Below, one piece after another: positions 9,924-22,679 of a DNA stretch of 64,000 nucleotides. The stretch comes from Phyllostachys edulis (Eukaryota > Streptophyta > Magnoliopsida > Poales > Poaceae). The notes under the pieces are model-generated. The model did not search any database, was not told the DNA's origin, and was given only the letters and a program-made list of their open reading frames with translations. The position numbers and the translations under genes were made by a program. How positions within the stretch are numbered: the first letter of the stretch is position 1; the number at the start of each line of letters is the position of its first letter. The stretch lies in assembly GCA_036346405.1 (NCBI GenBank), contig CM070548.1:93218588-93282587 (forward strand), written 5' to 3'.

Positions 9924-12900
9924 TTGGATCAAGATTTTGGTGGTTGCAAGAAGATGATTCTTCCGATGATGAAGATATTATTTTGGCAGAAGTGGAGATT
10001 GAAGCGAAGGCATGAAAGCGGTCCTCAGACCTTTCCGGCGGTGTCTCAAAATCCCGTCAAGGTAATGGATCGTCTAACTCTTCTAGTTTTCGCAGATACT
10101 TGCAGGTTGGAGATAAGGGGACACCGCCATGAGTCGCCCTCAAGATTACAAATGATCTAGTTTTTGGTGATGCCATTCTTTGCGGGTTATTAAATCGCTG
10201 GAGCTTCGTGAGGTGGGGATTTTACCAGGTAGAGTAAGAGGGTGAGGCGGTGGGCGGACTGAAAAGGACCTTTACCGCCGCCTCGCCGGTCGCCACCCTT
10301 GACGGTAGGAGACGCCATTGCTCAAGCCCGCCACTATCAGCTGTTCAGATCTAAAGGCCGACGTATTGTTGAAGTTTCGGCTACTAGGGAGACCACGCTT
10401 GGCTTGCATGAGGTGGTTGAAGTGCCGAAATTGTTGCATGATTCGGTGGGCGTTCAATTTTCAAAAGCCGTGAATTCCATGATTGATTTGGAAGCAGCGC
10501 CGGTTGTGGTAGGTGTTAACAAACTGGTTGGTTTTGAAGATAGTGGGCCGGGCCAATTAAGAGATGGCGTGGAATTAGCTACATATGATCCATCCTGTCG
10601 AAAGGGTCTCCCGTGGTTTTGTAAGTTTTTCGGACATCGCTAGCGAACATCTTTTTCGTCTGGCGGCGGGGCGATGACTTGCGACCAGCGATCTTGGGCG
10701 AAAGTTCTTGCAAGTTCTGTCGATATGCTTGGGCAGGGGCATGCTCGTGGTAGCGGTGGTCAGTTCCAGGTCAGGGGTGGCATTAGTGGCCAAGGTGTTG
10801 GGATGGGCGGTGTCCAGAACAGTGGAGGGGCTGGCTTTGGAGACAGACAACGTCTGGGCAAAGATGTTGTGGATGTCAGCGGAGGGCTAGTTCAGGGCTC
10901 AGGTGGATCTGGTCACTTCTCGGTCAACGGTGGTGCTAGTGGTCGTCAGGGACTGGCGGTGCTATTAATGGCGCGGTGGTTTCTCGTCGTTGGTTTTGGA
11001 GGTAGTACCTCTCTCCTAATCACGACAGTTTCGGGCACCTTTCAGAGGCCGTGGGAGGACAGGTGGAAGCAATAGAGGCTGGGGGCGTGGCTGGATCGGC
11101 AACATGCCGGTTAACAACGAGGGTGCAGGTGATGTTTCTCGCATTGTTTGCTTTCGATGCAAAGGAAAGGGGCATAGAATTGCTAATTGCAAGGCTAGTT
11201 TAATTTGTGATATTTATGAGGGCAATGATCATTTGGCAAATAAGTGCCCGTTGACGCTGATGCCGTGACCTATTGCCAATTTATGTGGATTCAGGGCTAA
11301 TGGATTGGGGTTTTATCATATCCCAATATCTGGGGCAAAGAAGTTGAAAAAAGAAAACAACAAGACTGGGCTTGTTCGGATAATTGGTGAACCTCTGTCC
11401 GAAGTTATGCTGATTGCATAGATGAGAAGGCTCATTCCATTGAATTGGCAACCTCACGTGGAGATGCAGGGGAGAAGGAGTTTTTGGTTCATTTCCCAAC
11501 TAGATTTGAAATACTTCGTATGGTGGCTATTGGTGATGTCAATGTGAAGGAGCATAAGGTGGTGTTACAATTTGTGGAATGGAACTCGAGACCTACTCCT
11601 AAATACCAATTACACAAGGTTTGGGTTTCAGTCTTAGGAGTGCCTTTGGAAATTCGTGATTTTCTCGAGCACATGTGCTATAGGGTCCATCGTTGGCATT
11701 ACTTTGCGGGTGGATATAGAAAAAGTGCGTAAGAATGGTTTGGTTCGTTTGCTAGTGGGTGTCCTGGATGTAGATGTCATACCTTCTAGTGTAGAGATTG
11801 TGGTTGGTGAATCTATTTACTTACATTTTTTCAAAACTAAAGATTCTGTGGTGGGTGCGGTTGAGGAAGTAGTCAATCGTGGTGATGTTGAGATGGAAGA
11901 TAGGGAGTCTAAGAGATCAAAGAATAATTCGGATAATAAAGTACTTGAGCTCAGGGAGCGAAGGGTCGGGTCTTCATCTTGCTCTAAGGGGAATACTTTG
12001 GGGCTGGTGGCTTCAGATTTCATCCGGTTACGCCAAGGGTGTCAAATAAGGAGTCTGAGTTTGAGGCTCGAAGGATGGGGTGTCGACTGATGGTCCAAGG
12101 AAGGAGTATGGTCACGCATAAAGAGTGTGTAATCTCAGAGAAGGTAGAGGATTTAATTGTTGCATCGTGTGGCTGCCATTGTGAGATTGAGGTATTGCAA
12201 AGGGAACCGACTGGGGCTACGATGGTTGAGGCGGTCGGGTTATGGCAGTCTGGTGGTAGGGCATTGACAGGAGAGCTTGTTGGTTGTTTAGCAGGCTCGG
12301 TCGGCCAAAAACCAGTCGTGGTAGCTTGCATAGGCGTTGTTCAGGGCAGTCAGGAGGTGGAGCTCGAAGCCTTGTTTAGCCAGGAGACGTCCGAAGTTGT
12401 AGTCATGGAGGCTAGAGATGGGGTCCTAGTTGAGCCTTGTTTAGCAGGCTCGGTCAGCCAAATACAAGAAGTGGTAGCTTGCTTGGGCACTGATCAGGAC
12501 AGTCAGGCGGTGGATTTTGACCAGGAAACATCTGAAGCGGTAGTTTTGGAGATTGCTGGTGGATTACTAGTTGAGCCGGTTGAGATTGAGGTTAGTTAGT
12601 TGGGGCAGTCAGCTATTGCATCGCCGATCAAGGGTGCTAATCTTGTTGTGAACCTTGGTACCGAGGTTGCTTTATCTCCACAGCTGGGTGTATGGACTGG
12701 TCGGGGTGATGTTGTGACTGGCGGGGGGAAGTTTGAGGGTCAAGTGGATGGCGCAAATTCTCAGGGTACCAATTCAATTGGGGTTTGTAGACTGGAGATC
12801 ATCCATCAACTGGTTGATTCCAGGGAGCCTAGGCAAAGTGAGCGCATAAAGAAGCAGAATACCGGGGATGAAGATCTGGTTCAAAAGGCTAAGCGTCGGG

Positions 12901-13070
12901 CGCAAATTTGTAATCTTGAACGCGATCCAAGTAAGTCCGATAATAACCTTTCCTTTTTGTCTTTTTCTGATGAGCAAATTATTGACAAAGTTGCTAGCAT
13001 TGGGATTTCTTTAGGGGCTGATGGGGTAGAGATCGCTAGATCTATTCACAATATTAAGAATATTGAATAG
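9924..13070 (+). pseudogene. LINE ORF1 relic (Gag-like RNA-binding protein)
   Basis: ORF1 of plant LINEs encodes an RNA-binding protein that packages element RNA. The sequence shows an acidic N-terminal piece near 9950 (DDSSDDEDIILAEVEIEAKA) and a Gly-rich segment around 10740-10950. A CCHC zinc knuckle, CFRCKGKGHRIANC, lies at about 11149-11190. A second knuckle, ending DHLANKC, has lost one cysteine. After it comes a DUF4283-like stretch containing NGLGFYHIP and HKVWVSVLGV. A long variable acidic C-terminal region then runs to 13070. At least three frame changes occur between 10160 and 11740. A pair of internal repeats (LAGSVGQKPVVVA / LAGSVSQIQEVVA, near 12290 and 12445) suggests a local duplication in the C-terminal part. 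Confidence 0.7.
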
Positions 13071-13292
13071 GGAAGAATAGAAAAAGAAAGGATGTGTAGA
13101 TGTTGAGGAGTTGGAGGCTGAGAATGAGGATTACAATTATTTCGCAGTCCTTAATCATTTATGTAGTGATGTAGATATGGATGCTTTGGAGGACGACATG
13201 TCTAATTTTACTCTGGTCACTAATAAAAAGAGATCGTCTGGAAAGAAGAAAGGAAAAAGTCCTCTACTTAGGTCAATCAAGCTAAAGTTAAA

Positions 13293-16200
13293 ATGAAAGG
13301 TCTTTTTTGGAATAGCAGAGGTCTAGGTGACTTGGCTAAACATCGTTTTATTTGTGAAGTGGTTAAAGAGCAACATTTAGATTTTGTGGCCATTCTTGAA
13401 ACTATTAAAAAAGATTTCTCAGTGGCTAGTCTTAATCATCTTTGTGGGGGGACGGGAATTTTTGTGGCACTTTTCTCCACCACAAGGGCGGTCGGGGGGT
13501 ATTCTTTTAGGGGTGGATCTTCAAGTCTTTGACGTTGGGTCTATTGATGCTAGAGATTTTTATGTAAAGTTTCATTTAAAAAACAGAGAGGATGATTTCT
13601 AGTGGATTCTAGTGGTCGCTTATGGTGCACCAAACCTCGGTTCAAGGAGAAGTTTCTTAATGAACTTGTTCTTGCTCAGAGGAAAGAACCACTTCTCATT
13701 TTAATTGGAGGTGATTTTAATATCATAAGGCATTCAAGTGAAAAAAATAATGATAATGTAGACTATAGATGGCATTTTCTGTTTAATGCTGTGATTAATA
13801 ATTTGGATTTAAGAGAAGTAGTTTTGTCTGGTAGGCAATTTACTTGGGCCAATTCGTTAGACAATCCAACTTTTGAGAAGTTGGATAGAGTTTTAATGAG
13901 TACAGATTGAGAAGTAAGTTTCCTTTGGTCTCGGTTGTTGCTCTTGAAAGGTCTTTGTCTCGATCTTACATCTTTATTCTTGTTAAATATGAAAGAGGCT
14001 CCTCAGAGAGGTAGTCAACCTTTATTTAAATTTGAATTAGGCTGGTTGTATAGGGAGGGGTTTAGTGAGATGGTAGCAGAGGTGTGGAGTAAGATGAATA
14101 GAGGTCAGTTGGCACTCCTTAACTGGCAGTGTAAGGTTAGATCTCTTAGGCGTTATCTTCGGGGTTGGACAAAAAGTACCAGCGGGACTTATAAAAAGAA
14201 AAATTTAGAGCTTAACTTATTAATTGGTAAGCTCGATAAAAAGGATGAGTTTTTGATGTTGTCTAATCTTGAACTGAATCTTAAAAAAGCTACTAATGAG
14301 AGATTGGCTCATCTATTAAGAGAAGAAGAAATTAAATGGTATCAAAGGGCCAAAGCGAAATTTTTATTGGAGGGTGATAGGAATACATATTATTATCATT
14401 TGATTGCAAATGGGAAGCATAGAAGACAAAGAATTTTTCAGCTTGAACAAGAGGAAGGAATTATTCGTGGGTGTACAATTAAAAAAGTATATCACCAATT
14501 ATTATAAGGATTTGTTTGGGTTACCAAGTAAATCATTTAACTATGATTGAGGCTTTTACTGAGGATATAGCTCAAATATCAGACGAGGAAAACAATCTTC
14601 TTACTGTGCCTTTTGCTAAAAAGGAGGTGAAAGAAGCCATTTTACAAATGGATCATAACAATGCAGATGGGCCAGATGGTTTTCCAGTTGAGTTCTATCT
14701 GGTGTTTTGGGAAGTTATTAAAAATGATTTGATGGCCTTGTTTCATGCTTTTCATAGTTGCTCCCTATCTTTTTTTAGCTTGAATTTTGGGATTATTATA
14801 TTGCTTCCCAAAAAAGCTGATGCTAAGCAAATACAGCAATATATGCCTATTTGTATGCTTAATGTTTGTTTTAAGATTTTTACTAAAGTAGTTACTAATA
14901 GGCTTATGAGAGTAGCTCACAAGGTTGTTCGACTATCACAATCTGCGTTCATGCAGGGGAGATTTATTCTTGATGGAGTAGTTATCCTGCATGAAACCAT
15001 TCATGAGCTTCATAAACAGAATTTGGATGGAATTGTGTTCAAGGTTGATTTTGAGAAAGCCTATGAAAAAGTAAAATTGTCATTTTTACTTCAAACTTTG
15101 AGGATGAAAGGCTTTTCCCCTAAGTGGTGTTCTTGGGTGGAAAATATGATCAAAGGAGGGAGTGTTGGGATAAAGGTAAATGATGATCTTGGTGATTTTT
15201 TTCAAACTCATAAAGGACTTAGGCAAGGGGATCCTTTGTTTCCTATTCTATTTAATATTGTTGCGGATATGCTTGCCATCTTTATTTCAAGAGCTAAAGA
15301 AGTTGGTCTTTTAGCAGGAGTAGTTCCTCACTTGATTGATGATGGGTTGTCAATATTACAGTATGCTGATGACACGATCCTCTTCTTGAATAATGATTTG
15401 GAACAAGCTAAAAATCTTAAACTTATTTAAAGTGTATTTGAACATTTATTTGGTTTAAAGATTAATTTTCATAATAGTGAGATTTTCATTTTGGTGTCGC
15501 TTAAAGATAATGACTTAATAGATACAGATTATTTGGTTGTGAAGTGGGCGTGTTCCGTTTAGGTACTTAGGTATTCCCATCCACTTGAAACTAAGGAATA
15601 GTGATTGGAAAAGGGTTGAAGAGAGAGTTGAGAAAAAGCTTAGCAGCTTGGAAAGGAAAAACTTTGTCTGTTGGTGGTTGCTTGGTGCTTATTAACTTCG
15701 GTGCTAAGCGGTTTACCTATGTATATGTTTTCTTTTTGAGGTTCCTAGAGAGGTTCTCAAAAGACTAGATTTTTATCAATCTAGATTTTCTTGGCAGAGT
15801 GATCATAAGCGTAAATATAGGCTTGCTAAGTGGAGTTTAGTGTGTTCTCCCAAAGAGCTTGGAGGTCTAGGTGTTCAGAACTTAGACACAAAAAATAAAA
15901 GCTTATTAGGAAGTGGTTGTTTAAGTTGCTTAATGAGGAAGGCGTGTGGCAATCTTTGCTAACTAAGAAATATTTGGGTGAGAAGATTCTTTCACAGGTG
16001 GTTACTAAACCTGGGACTTCTCATTTTTGGTCAGGGCTTATGAAAATTAAAGATCAGTTTCTTCGCTATGGTTCATTCCAGGTTAAGAGCAAAATGCAAA
16101 CTAGGTTTTGGGAAGATATTTGGGTGGGAAATACTCCGTTGCAAAGGCAATTTCCATTGCTTTACCAATGTGGTGAGGAGAAAGGACGACTTAGTGGCAA

Positions 16201-16937
16201 ATGTTTTGAGATCGCATCCCTTAAATATTTCTTTTCGAAGACCTCTTGTTGGGACTAAATTACTTGCTTGGAGTGAGTTATTGGTGAAATTTTCTAATGT
16301 CCGGTTAGGCATGCAAAAGGATATTTTCAAATGGCATTTAAATAAGTCCGGTCTTTTTTCAGTGCAGTCTTTTTATGCGGCGCTTATAGGCAACGTTCAA
16401 GCACCCATTAGGAATTGGTTTTGGTTTATTAAAATTCCTTTAAAAGTAAAAATATTCCTATGGTATCTCAAAAGAGGGATTGTGTTAACTAAAGACAACC
16501 CGCTTAAAAGGAATTGGAGAGGAAGCACTAAGTGTTGTTTCGATATTAAAGAGGAAACAATTCAACATCTTTTCTTTGATTGCCCCTTTGCACGTCTTAC
16601 ATGGTGGGTTGTTCAATGTGCGTTTAAATTAGTTCCTCTAGTGAGCATGGCTAACATGTTTGGAAATTAGTTAGATGGTATCCCAAAAGTACTAAAGTCA
16701 CAACTCCTGGTGGGAGTTAGTGTCTTATGTTGGTCTATTTGGCTATATCGAAATGATGTTATTTTTGACAAATATATAACTAATCATTTGCAGGTTATCT
16801 TATTGAGTGGTTATTGGCTGAATGCACGGGCAAGTCTGCAAAAATCATATAAGAAGGAGTCCATGTTGGAGGGAAGCCAAAGGTTGGAGTTTGTGGCGAA
16901 GCAAATTCTCAATTTTCATGGGGTGGAGGCTTAATCG
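13293..16937 (+). pseudogene. LINE ORF2 relic: endonuclease, reverse transcriptase, zf-RVT
   Basis: The start at 13293 gives MKGLFWNSRGLGD, the usual beginning of the APE-type endonuclease that nicks target DNA. Further endonuclease pieces are QGRSGGILLG and LILIGGDFNI (near 13690). Reverse transcriptase occupies 14516-15430, with NNADGPDGFPVEFY, KVDFEKAYEKV, GLRQGDPLFP and the catalytic YADDT (about 15361). The zf-RVT region follows at about 16310-16650 (FKWHLNKSGLFSVQSFY, IPLKVKIFLWYL, HLFFDCPFA). The frame changes at about 13530, 13600, 13910, 14510, 15430-15560 and 16260, with stops, so it is inactive as read. Domain order and intact motifs still place it in the plant L1 clade. Confidence 0.85.
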
Positions 16938-17732
16938 TAGGATTTGCAATGATTGAATTGAAGTTGCAATTGCCTTTTGGTTGTAAGGCTGCAAGCCGTT
17001 TTTATTTCGTGATTTGTTTGTTACTTGTAACACCCTGATTTTCAGAGTCTTTTTGAAAATTTTCAAAAATAAAAAGAACCATTTGATTTTGACGATAATT
17101 CAAGCTTAACTTGAGAATTTCAGAATTTGAAGAATTTAAAATGACTTCACTAAACTTCAACTAATCCAAAACTTAGTTCTTTTGGTGTTGCTCTAGCTCT
17201 CTGGAGCTACCTTTCCTTCTCTTGATGAGATTTCCTTTCCTCTATCCAATTTGGACAATCTTCTATACCCAGACCTTCCCTCCTGTCTGGCTATCTCCTG
17301 GAAGCCATATCCCCTTTATGTCTGGAGCCCTTTTGTGAGTCTAGACCTCCTTGGTATCTAGACTGCCTGGGTAATTAGGCCTCTTCTTTGTTGGCCCTGA
17401 ATATCTTTATGGTTCAGACTTTTTCTTTTCCTCTTCGTTCATTTGAACCTCCTTGGGTTCATTTCAAAGCCCCTTGGTGCTCCTTTGAGCCCTTCAAGCT
17501 CCAATGGACTTTCCTTGGATCCTCTGTGTGTGCTCATTCGGACCTCCCATGAGCAGGTCTTTTGGACCTCCTGCCCATAAGACCTCCTCCCAGTCTCTTT
17601 GCAAGGATTTTCCTTGCGCTTGAAACCACCTTGTGGTCGGGACCTCCGATCTGTGCTTGGACTTTCCTCCCTTTGAGATCTTGACCGTCAGGATCTCCTT
17701 TCGAGATCTGGCGTCAGGACCTCTTCGGATCT

Positions 17733-19768
17733 TGAGAGACCATGTGGAGGTGTCCCCATGTTTGTGATGAGTAATTGACGGTCGGTTTAGTGAGTTTGAG
17801 TTTGTTTCGTGTATTCGAGGGTTGAGTACCTTTATACGTGCTAATGTGGATTATACTTTGTTTAGTGCGGTGCTATGTGATGGTTTGTTTATGCGTGTAT
17901 TGCGCAGGACTTGAGCTAGGTCATGGTGAGGCGAGGAGGACCGGGACTAGACACAGGAGGTGTCGAGGTCGAGACGGTCAAAGATGCTAGAAGATGATCG
18001 AGGCTGCTTTGAAGTGGTTCTTGAAGTCGGGAGACGAGGAGGCTGAATCGTGGCCGGACCTGACGAGGCGATGACCAGTGGGACGGGACTAGACACAGGA
18101 GGTGTCGAGGTCCGTGACGGTCGAGGATCTGGTCTGATGCGTGTGTCGACAGAAACTTCCTGGAAGGTGCTTGAGGCGTTTTGGTATTTTGACTCAAGCA
18201 ATGAGAGGAGGGTGGTTTTCCTCCAAATCCTGGTCATGTTGACCATGACCCTTGCCTCATTTGGGTGTGGAGCAAGCATGTGAGACATGGTGACACTTCT
18301 TGAATTGCCAAGAGAGGGGTGAGCAAGTCGTGTGCTCATGTCCCTGCTGTTTGTCTTGAGAAGGTGTGAATGGTGCTTGGTGTGTGTCTTCTTTGTGACT
18401 TGCTCTCTGCGTGTGTTTACTTGTGGGTCTTTGGGAGTTGGGTTCCAAGAGAAGGGAGTATAGAGCTCTGGGCGTGTAGAGTGGTTCCAAAGTATGAGAT
18501 AGAGCTCTGTGCGTAGGTGTGCAAGTTCTTTGAGATGTAGAGCGACCTTGTGGAGTGTGTGTTCTTGAGTTGGGAGAGTGAGGAGATGGATTGAGAGTCT
18601 TGTAATCTTTTCCTTGTCCTAATGTACATGCGTGTCGGGACTCGTCAGTATTCCTTTTGATCCAAGAAATGAAAATCAAGTTTGCATTCTCTGTTCTTAT
18701 TTTTTCCTTCGTTGTCTCCTCTCGGTGATTTGTGAGTTTTGAGATTCTTGTTAGTTCTTTTGGGAAGTGCCAAAATGGGTTGCTATGACATGGGTGATGC
18801 TCAAAGGCCATTTGTCTAGTCAATCCTCAGAGCAAACCTCGTTCAATCTCGATTCTTCTTTTGAGCCTTCTCTGTTCTTCATGTTTGCTATTTAGGGTTT
18901 TGGAGGCTGTTCTTGTTTCCTCCGAGAGATGGCTTGAAATTTGGCATGGAGAGTCCAGAGGCTATCAACTAGCTTCCCTCAAAATTTCATGGTCGAGGAT
19001 CAACGATTGAGGAGAAATTTGAGTTTTGGTGGAGGCTCTGTAAGTTTTCGTGATTTACCTCTTTTCTCAATTTCTAAGGTTTGGTGTTATTTTCGATTTC
19101 CTTCACGAGATGGCATAAAACTTGGCATGAGAGGTCCAGAGGCTATTGCTAACCTATCCTCAAAGTTTCATAGCCAAATGATCAAAGATGAAATGGGAAA
19201 TTGAGTTTTGGGCAACCTCTCAGACTTTTCGTGTTTTGTCCAAATTCTCAATCTCTTGCTTCTAAGTTTGATTTCCTTGTTTTCCAAGCCCTCCTTGCTA
19301 TTTGATATTTAGTGGTGATCCTCTGGGACTAAAAGATTGGAAGCAAACCTTTGTTTTCTTGTCATTTTTTTTCTGCAGATTTCAGCCACTCCTGCTGCAG
19401 ATTTGATCACTTCTGCTTTAGTTTTCAGCCTCTATTTGTCATTGTTTTCAGCCCCTTTCAATTGCAGATTTTCAGCCAAAATTGCTGCTTTGTATACATC
19501 ATCTATTTGCTGCAGTTTTCAGCATCAAAATCAGCAATTTTAGTGCAGTTTTCAGCAGTCAAAAGCTAGCCTTTTTTTTGTGCGATTACGCTACTTAATG
19601 TCCTGCAGTTTGCGGCCAACAAGTAGCTCTTGTTTGCGATCTTTTGCTCGATTCTAGTCTCCTTCTTGATAGCTTTGTAGCTATTGGAGAGGAATTGTTT
19701 CGTGAGTATTTTGAAGGAGCAATTTTAAAGTCGACATTCACCCCCTCTGTCGCCATTTCGGTCCAACA
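17733..19768 (+). repeat. 5' LTR of the Sirevirus element
   Basis: It begins TGAGAGACCATGTGG and ends GGTCCAACA. The 3' LTR repeats the whole length with many small indels and substitutions. It carries a TTTCAGCC-rich stretch near 19380-19560. Confidence 0.9.
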
Positions 19769-19770
19769 AT

Positions 19771-19781
19771 TGGTATCGAGC
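19771..19781 (+). promoter_or_regulatory. Primer binding site (initiator tRNA-Met type)
   Basis: TGGTATCGAGC starts two bases after the 5' LTR. It matches the usual copia PBS complementary to initiator methionine tRNA, apart from one missing base. Confidence 0.75.
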
Positions 19782-19821
19782 GGTTAGCTCTTTTCAATAG
19801 ATCTTAACGGTCTCAAGAGCC

Positions 19822-21720
19822 ATGGCGACGGACAAGTACTCGACCAAGCCGCCGTTTTGATGGCATCGATTACCCTTCCGAAGAGCCGAATGGAGACATA
19901 CATCGAGCCTGTGGGTATGCCATCCGCGGAAGGTCAAGGTACGATTCGTTGTTCTGCCGATGAGAACATCAATGTCGGAACATGGCCGATGTTGAGGCGA
20001 ATGCAAAGGCAAGGAACATCATCATCCAGGTTTGAGTCGAGCGAGTTTGACAAGATATCTCACTGTCGTCCGCCTCGACATCCGGGTGACCCTTGGCGCG
20101 ATACCATGAGGGCACCACCCAGATCAAGACGGTTCGGCAGATCGGTTCAGCGAGAATACAACAAATTTGAGATGCTTGTTGGTGAGTCCTCGGACGAGTG
20201 CTTTTCGCGATTTCACAAAATCTTGAGCAACCTCCGAGCGGTCGGTCTCACATACCCCGACTTCGGACAACGCTCGTCGATGCTCACAAGACTCGATCTC
20301 GTGTTTGGGAGATGAAAGTGACCACCATCAAAGACACGACAGACCTCTCGACCACGACTCTTGGACGCTACCACTCGCGCCTCAAGACTCACGAGATTGA
20401 GCGTTGTCTCTCGTCGGTCGAAGTCACGATCGATGGCCTTGGTCACCGATCCGTTTCTTCTTAAGGCTTTCTTGATTCTTCTTGTGGTTTCTCCTTCGCT
20501 GCTCTCGTGGACGAATCGATGATCGCTAGAGCACTCGAGGATGAGCAGTTGGCCCTCCTAGCTCGGAAGTTTTCCCATGCTTACAAGAGGAGGAGGGACA
20601 GAAAGAGGGAGGACACGTGATTTGCTTCGAGTGTGGTGGCCCCAACCACATTGAAACCGCCCCAAGCTTGAGAAGGGCAAGAATGACTACTGGCGGTTCG
20701 GGCAAGAACGACTACACCGACAAGAACTGCAACAAGAAGCCTCCACTCAGACGCCAAGAAAGAAGAACTTCCGCAACTTTGGCAAAGCCAAGAAGCTCTT
20801 CCACAGCGTCCTCACGCTTTCGACGACCTCGACCTCGGCGAGGTGGAAGGATGGAGCGGCGATGACGGACGGGTGACCAAGAGCCCAAGGATGGCGGCGA
20901 CGACTTCTCCCGGCATGTGCTTCATGGCCCTCGAGGGCGAACTTCACGACAATGAACAGACTCCGACTCGAGACGAGGTACCCACCTCGACCAGCTCAAT
21001 CATGCTTTTCTTAAGCTAGGAGGTTTTCATGCTAAAGCTAAGGCTAAGTGTCTTTGAGTTAGAGAAGGAAATAGATAGTGTCACTAGAGATTATTGCTCT
21101 TACATCCGCTCCTTCTAGTGATGATTGTGATACATGCTCGCTTTCTTTGGTTGATATGGAGAAGTTAAGGACCTCACATGATAGTCGTCCTCCAAACTTG
21201 ATAGTGTTAAGGTGGAGAATGTTAATGGCTTCTTGAGTTAGAGTTGAGTAGGATGGTCATTACCACCTTATTCTTGATGAGACTACTTCTCCACCTCATG
21301 TGAGGGTAAGGACATTCTTTGCTAGAGTACCTTATGCCATGCTCCTTGATCTGCCTAGAGTCTTGTGAAAATTGCAATAACTTGAAGATGAACTTAAAGC
21401 AGGCAGATCATAAAATTTTTGAACTACAAGCTTCCTTACTTGAGCCGTTTGATTCATGCTTGAAGCTGTCCTAAGTTAAGCTCTTGAACTTGAAGTCGTC
21501 TCCAAGCAGTTTCAAGATATGATTGATCATGAAAGGAAGATGGCTAAGTTTGCTTCTAAGGACCTGTTAGCTCACCATGCATTAAGTGTAACAAACTAAA
21601 ATCGACTTGATTGCTTTGGATGAGAAATGTGTGAAGCTAACTAAGGACCTTCTAGAGAAGCCACATTGTGCTTGTAATATGATTGTGGAGAAGGGGAGAA
21701 GCCCGGGGTAAGGTTGAGGC
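19822..21720 (+). pseudogene. Sirevirus gag relic
   Basis: The first ATG after the PBS is at 19822. Copia Gag features visible in separate frames include YNKFEMLVGESSDECFSRF followed by HKILSNLRAVGLTYPDF (about 20158-20265) and a zinc knuckle beginning CFECGGPNHIE (about 20622), whose last cysteine is lost. A charged, probably coiled-coil C-terminal stretch lies around 21370-21700. Gag forms the particle that packages element RNA. At least six frame changes and several stops are present, so no full product can be made. Confidence 0.7.
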
Positions 21721-22679
21721 GCTTAGCGGCGTGAACCAACCGGCTAGCGAGAGGGCTGTCCCTTGAGTCGGTTTGTGCGTGCACAAGCCATTCTTCCCTC
21801 TCGCTTTGGTTCTTCTTTTGCTCCCTTACCTTCTCTTGTCTCTTCTTCCCCTGCTCTTCTTGCACCTCTCTCTTTCGGAGTGTCGGTATCTTATGAACAC
21901 TCTCGAGAGATTTGTAGGAGGCAAGAAGAAGCTCAATCTTATTCTAGACCAATCTAAGATCTGCAGATTTAATCAAGGTCTAGGATATGACTTCTTTGAG
22001 GATATGAGGAAGCATCCACTGCCGTGCTCGGACCCATAGCACGTGTGTGATCGAGGCCGAGCCCAGGGACCGAGAAAGTCCATTTCAAGTCGGCGGGCTA
22101 TGTCGAGATTTCGACAAGAAGGTAATTTCACATCTCGCTTCTACCTCTCGAAGGTGAAGTATCACCGCACCTTCATCGAAGGATGGACACACGATCGTCG
22201 ATGCTTCAGCGCGCCAAGATCAGCGTAGAGACCATGTTGAGTCTCTTAGGCGCATTCGTGGTCGACCCCGGACTTTGAGTGCACCTAAGACCAACACGAG
22301 GTCTAGGCTTGTTTCTTCGATGGGTTTGTGCAAAGATCGAGGACTTGGTTTTTCCGAAGTTTTACGGTTTTCGTCCTCATCTTTGCTTTAAGTCGTGACT
22401 TCCGCCGTCCCGAGGGTAGATCTCGTTTTCCCATCGAGATAGCTACCCATGGCGTGTTCGATCTGCAGGTGTGCTCGACTCGCTCCTTCAGTGGCAGTTG
22501 GACCCGACAACGACTTCAGTCTGCTCTTAGACCTTCTGTGAGTGACAGAGCGTGAGGGTAGATAGAGGTCGATCGGGCTTGACTACTTCATCTTTCGGCG
22601 TGTTACTCAAGATTGGGTGCCAAAATCATCTTTGTTGATCTATCGATCTTGAGACTTTACTCTGTTTGACTTCGGGTTA

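Noticed and set aside
11817..12331. Minus-strand frames across LINE ORF1
   Set aside because: Shadows of the plus-strand ORF1, with no independent motif.
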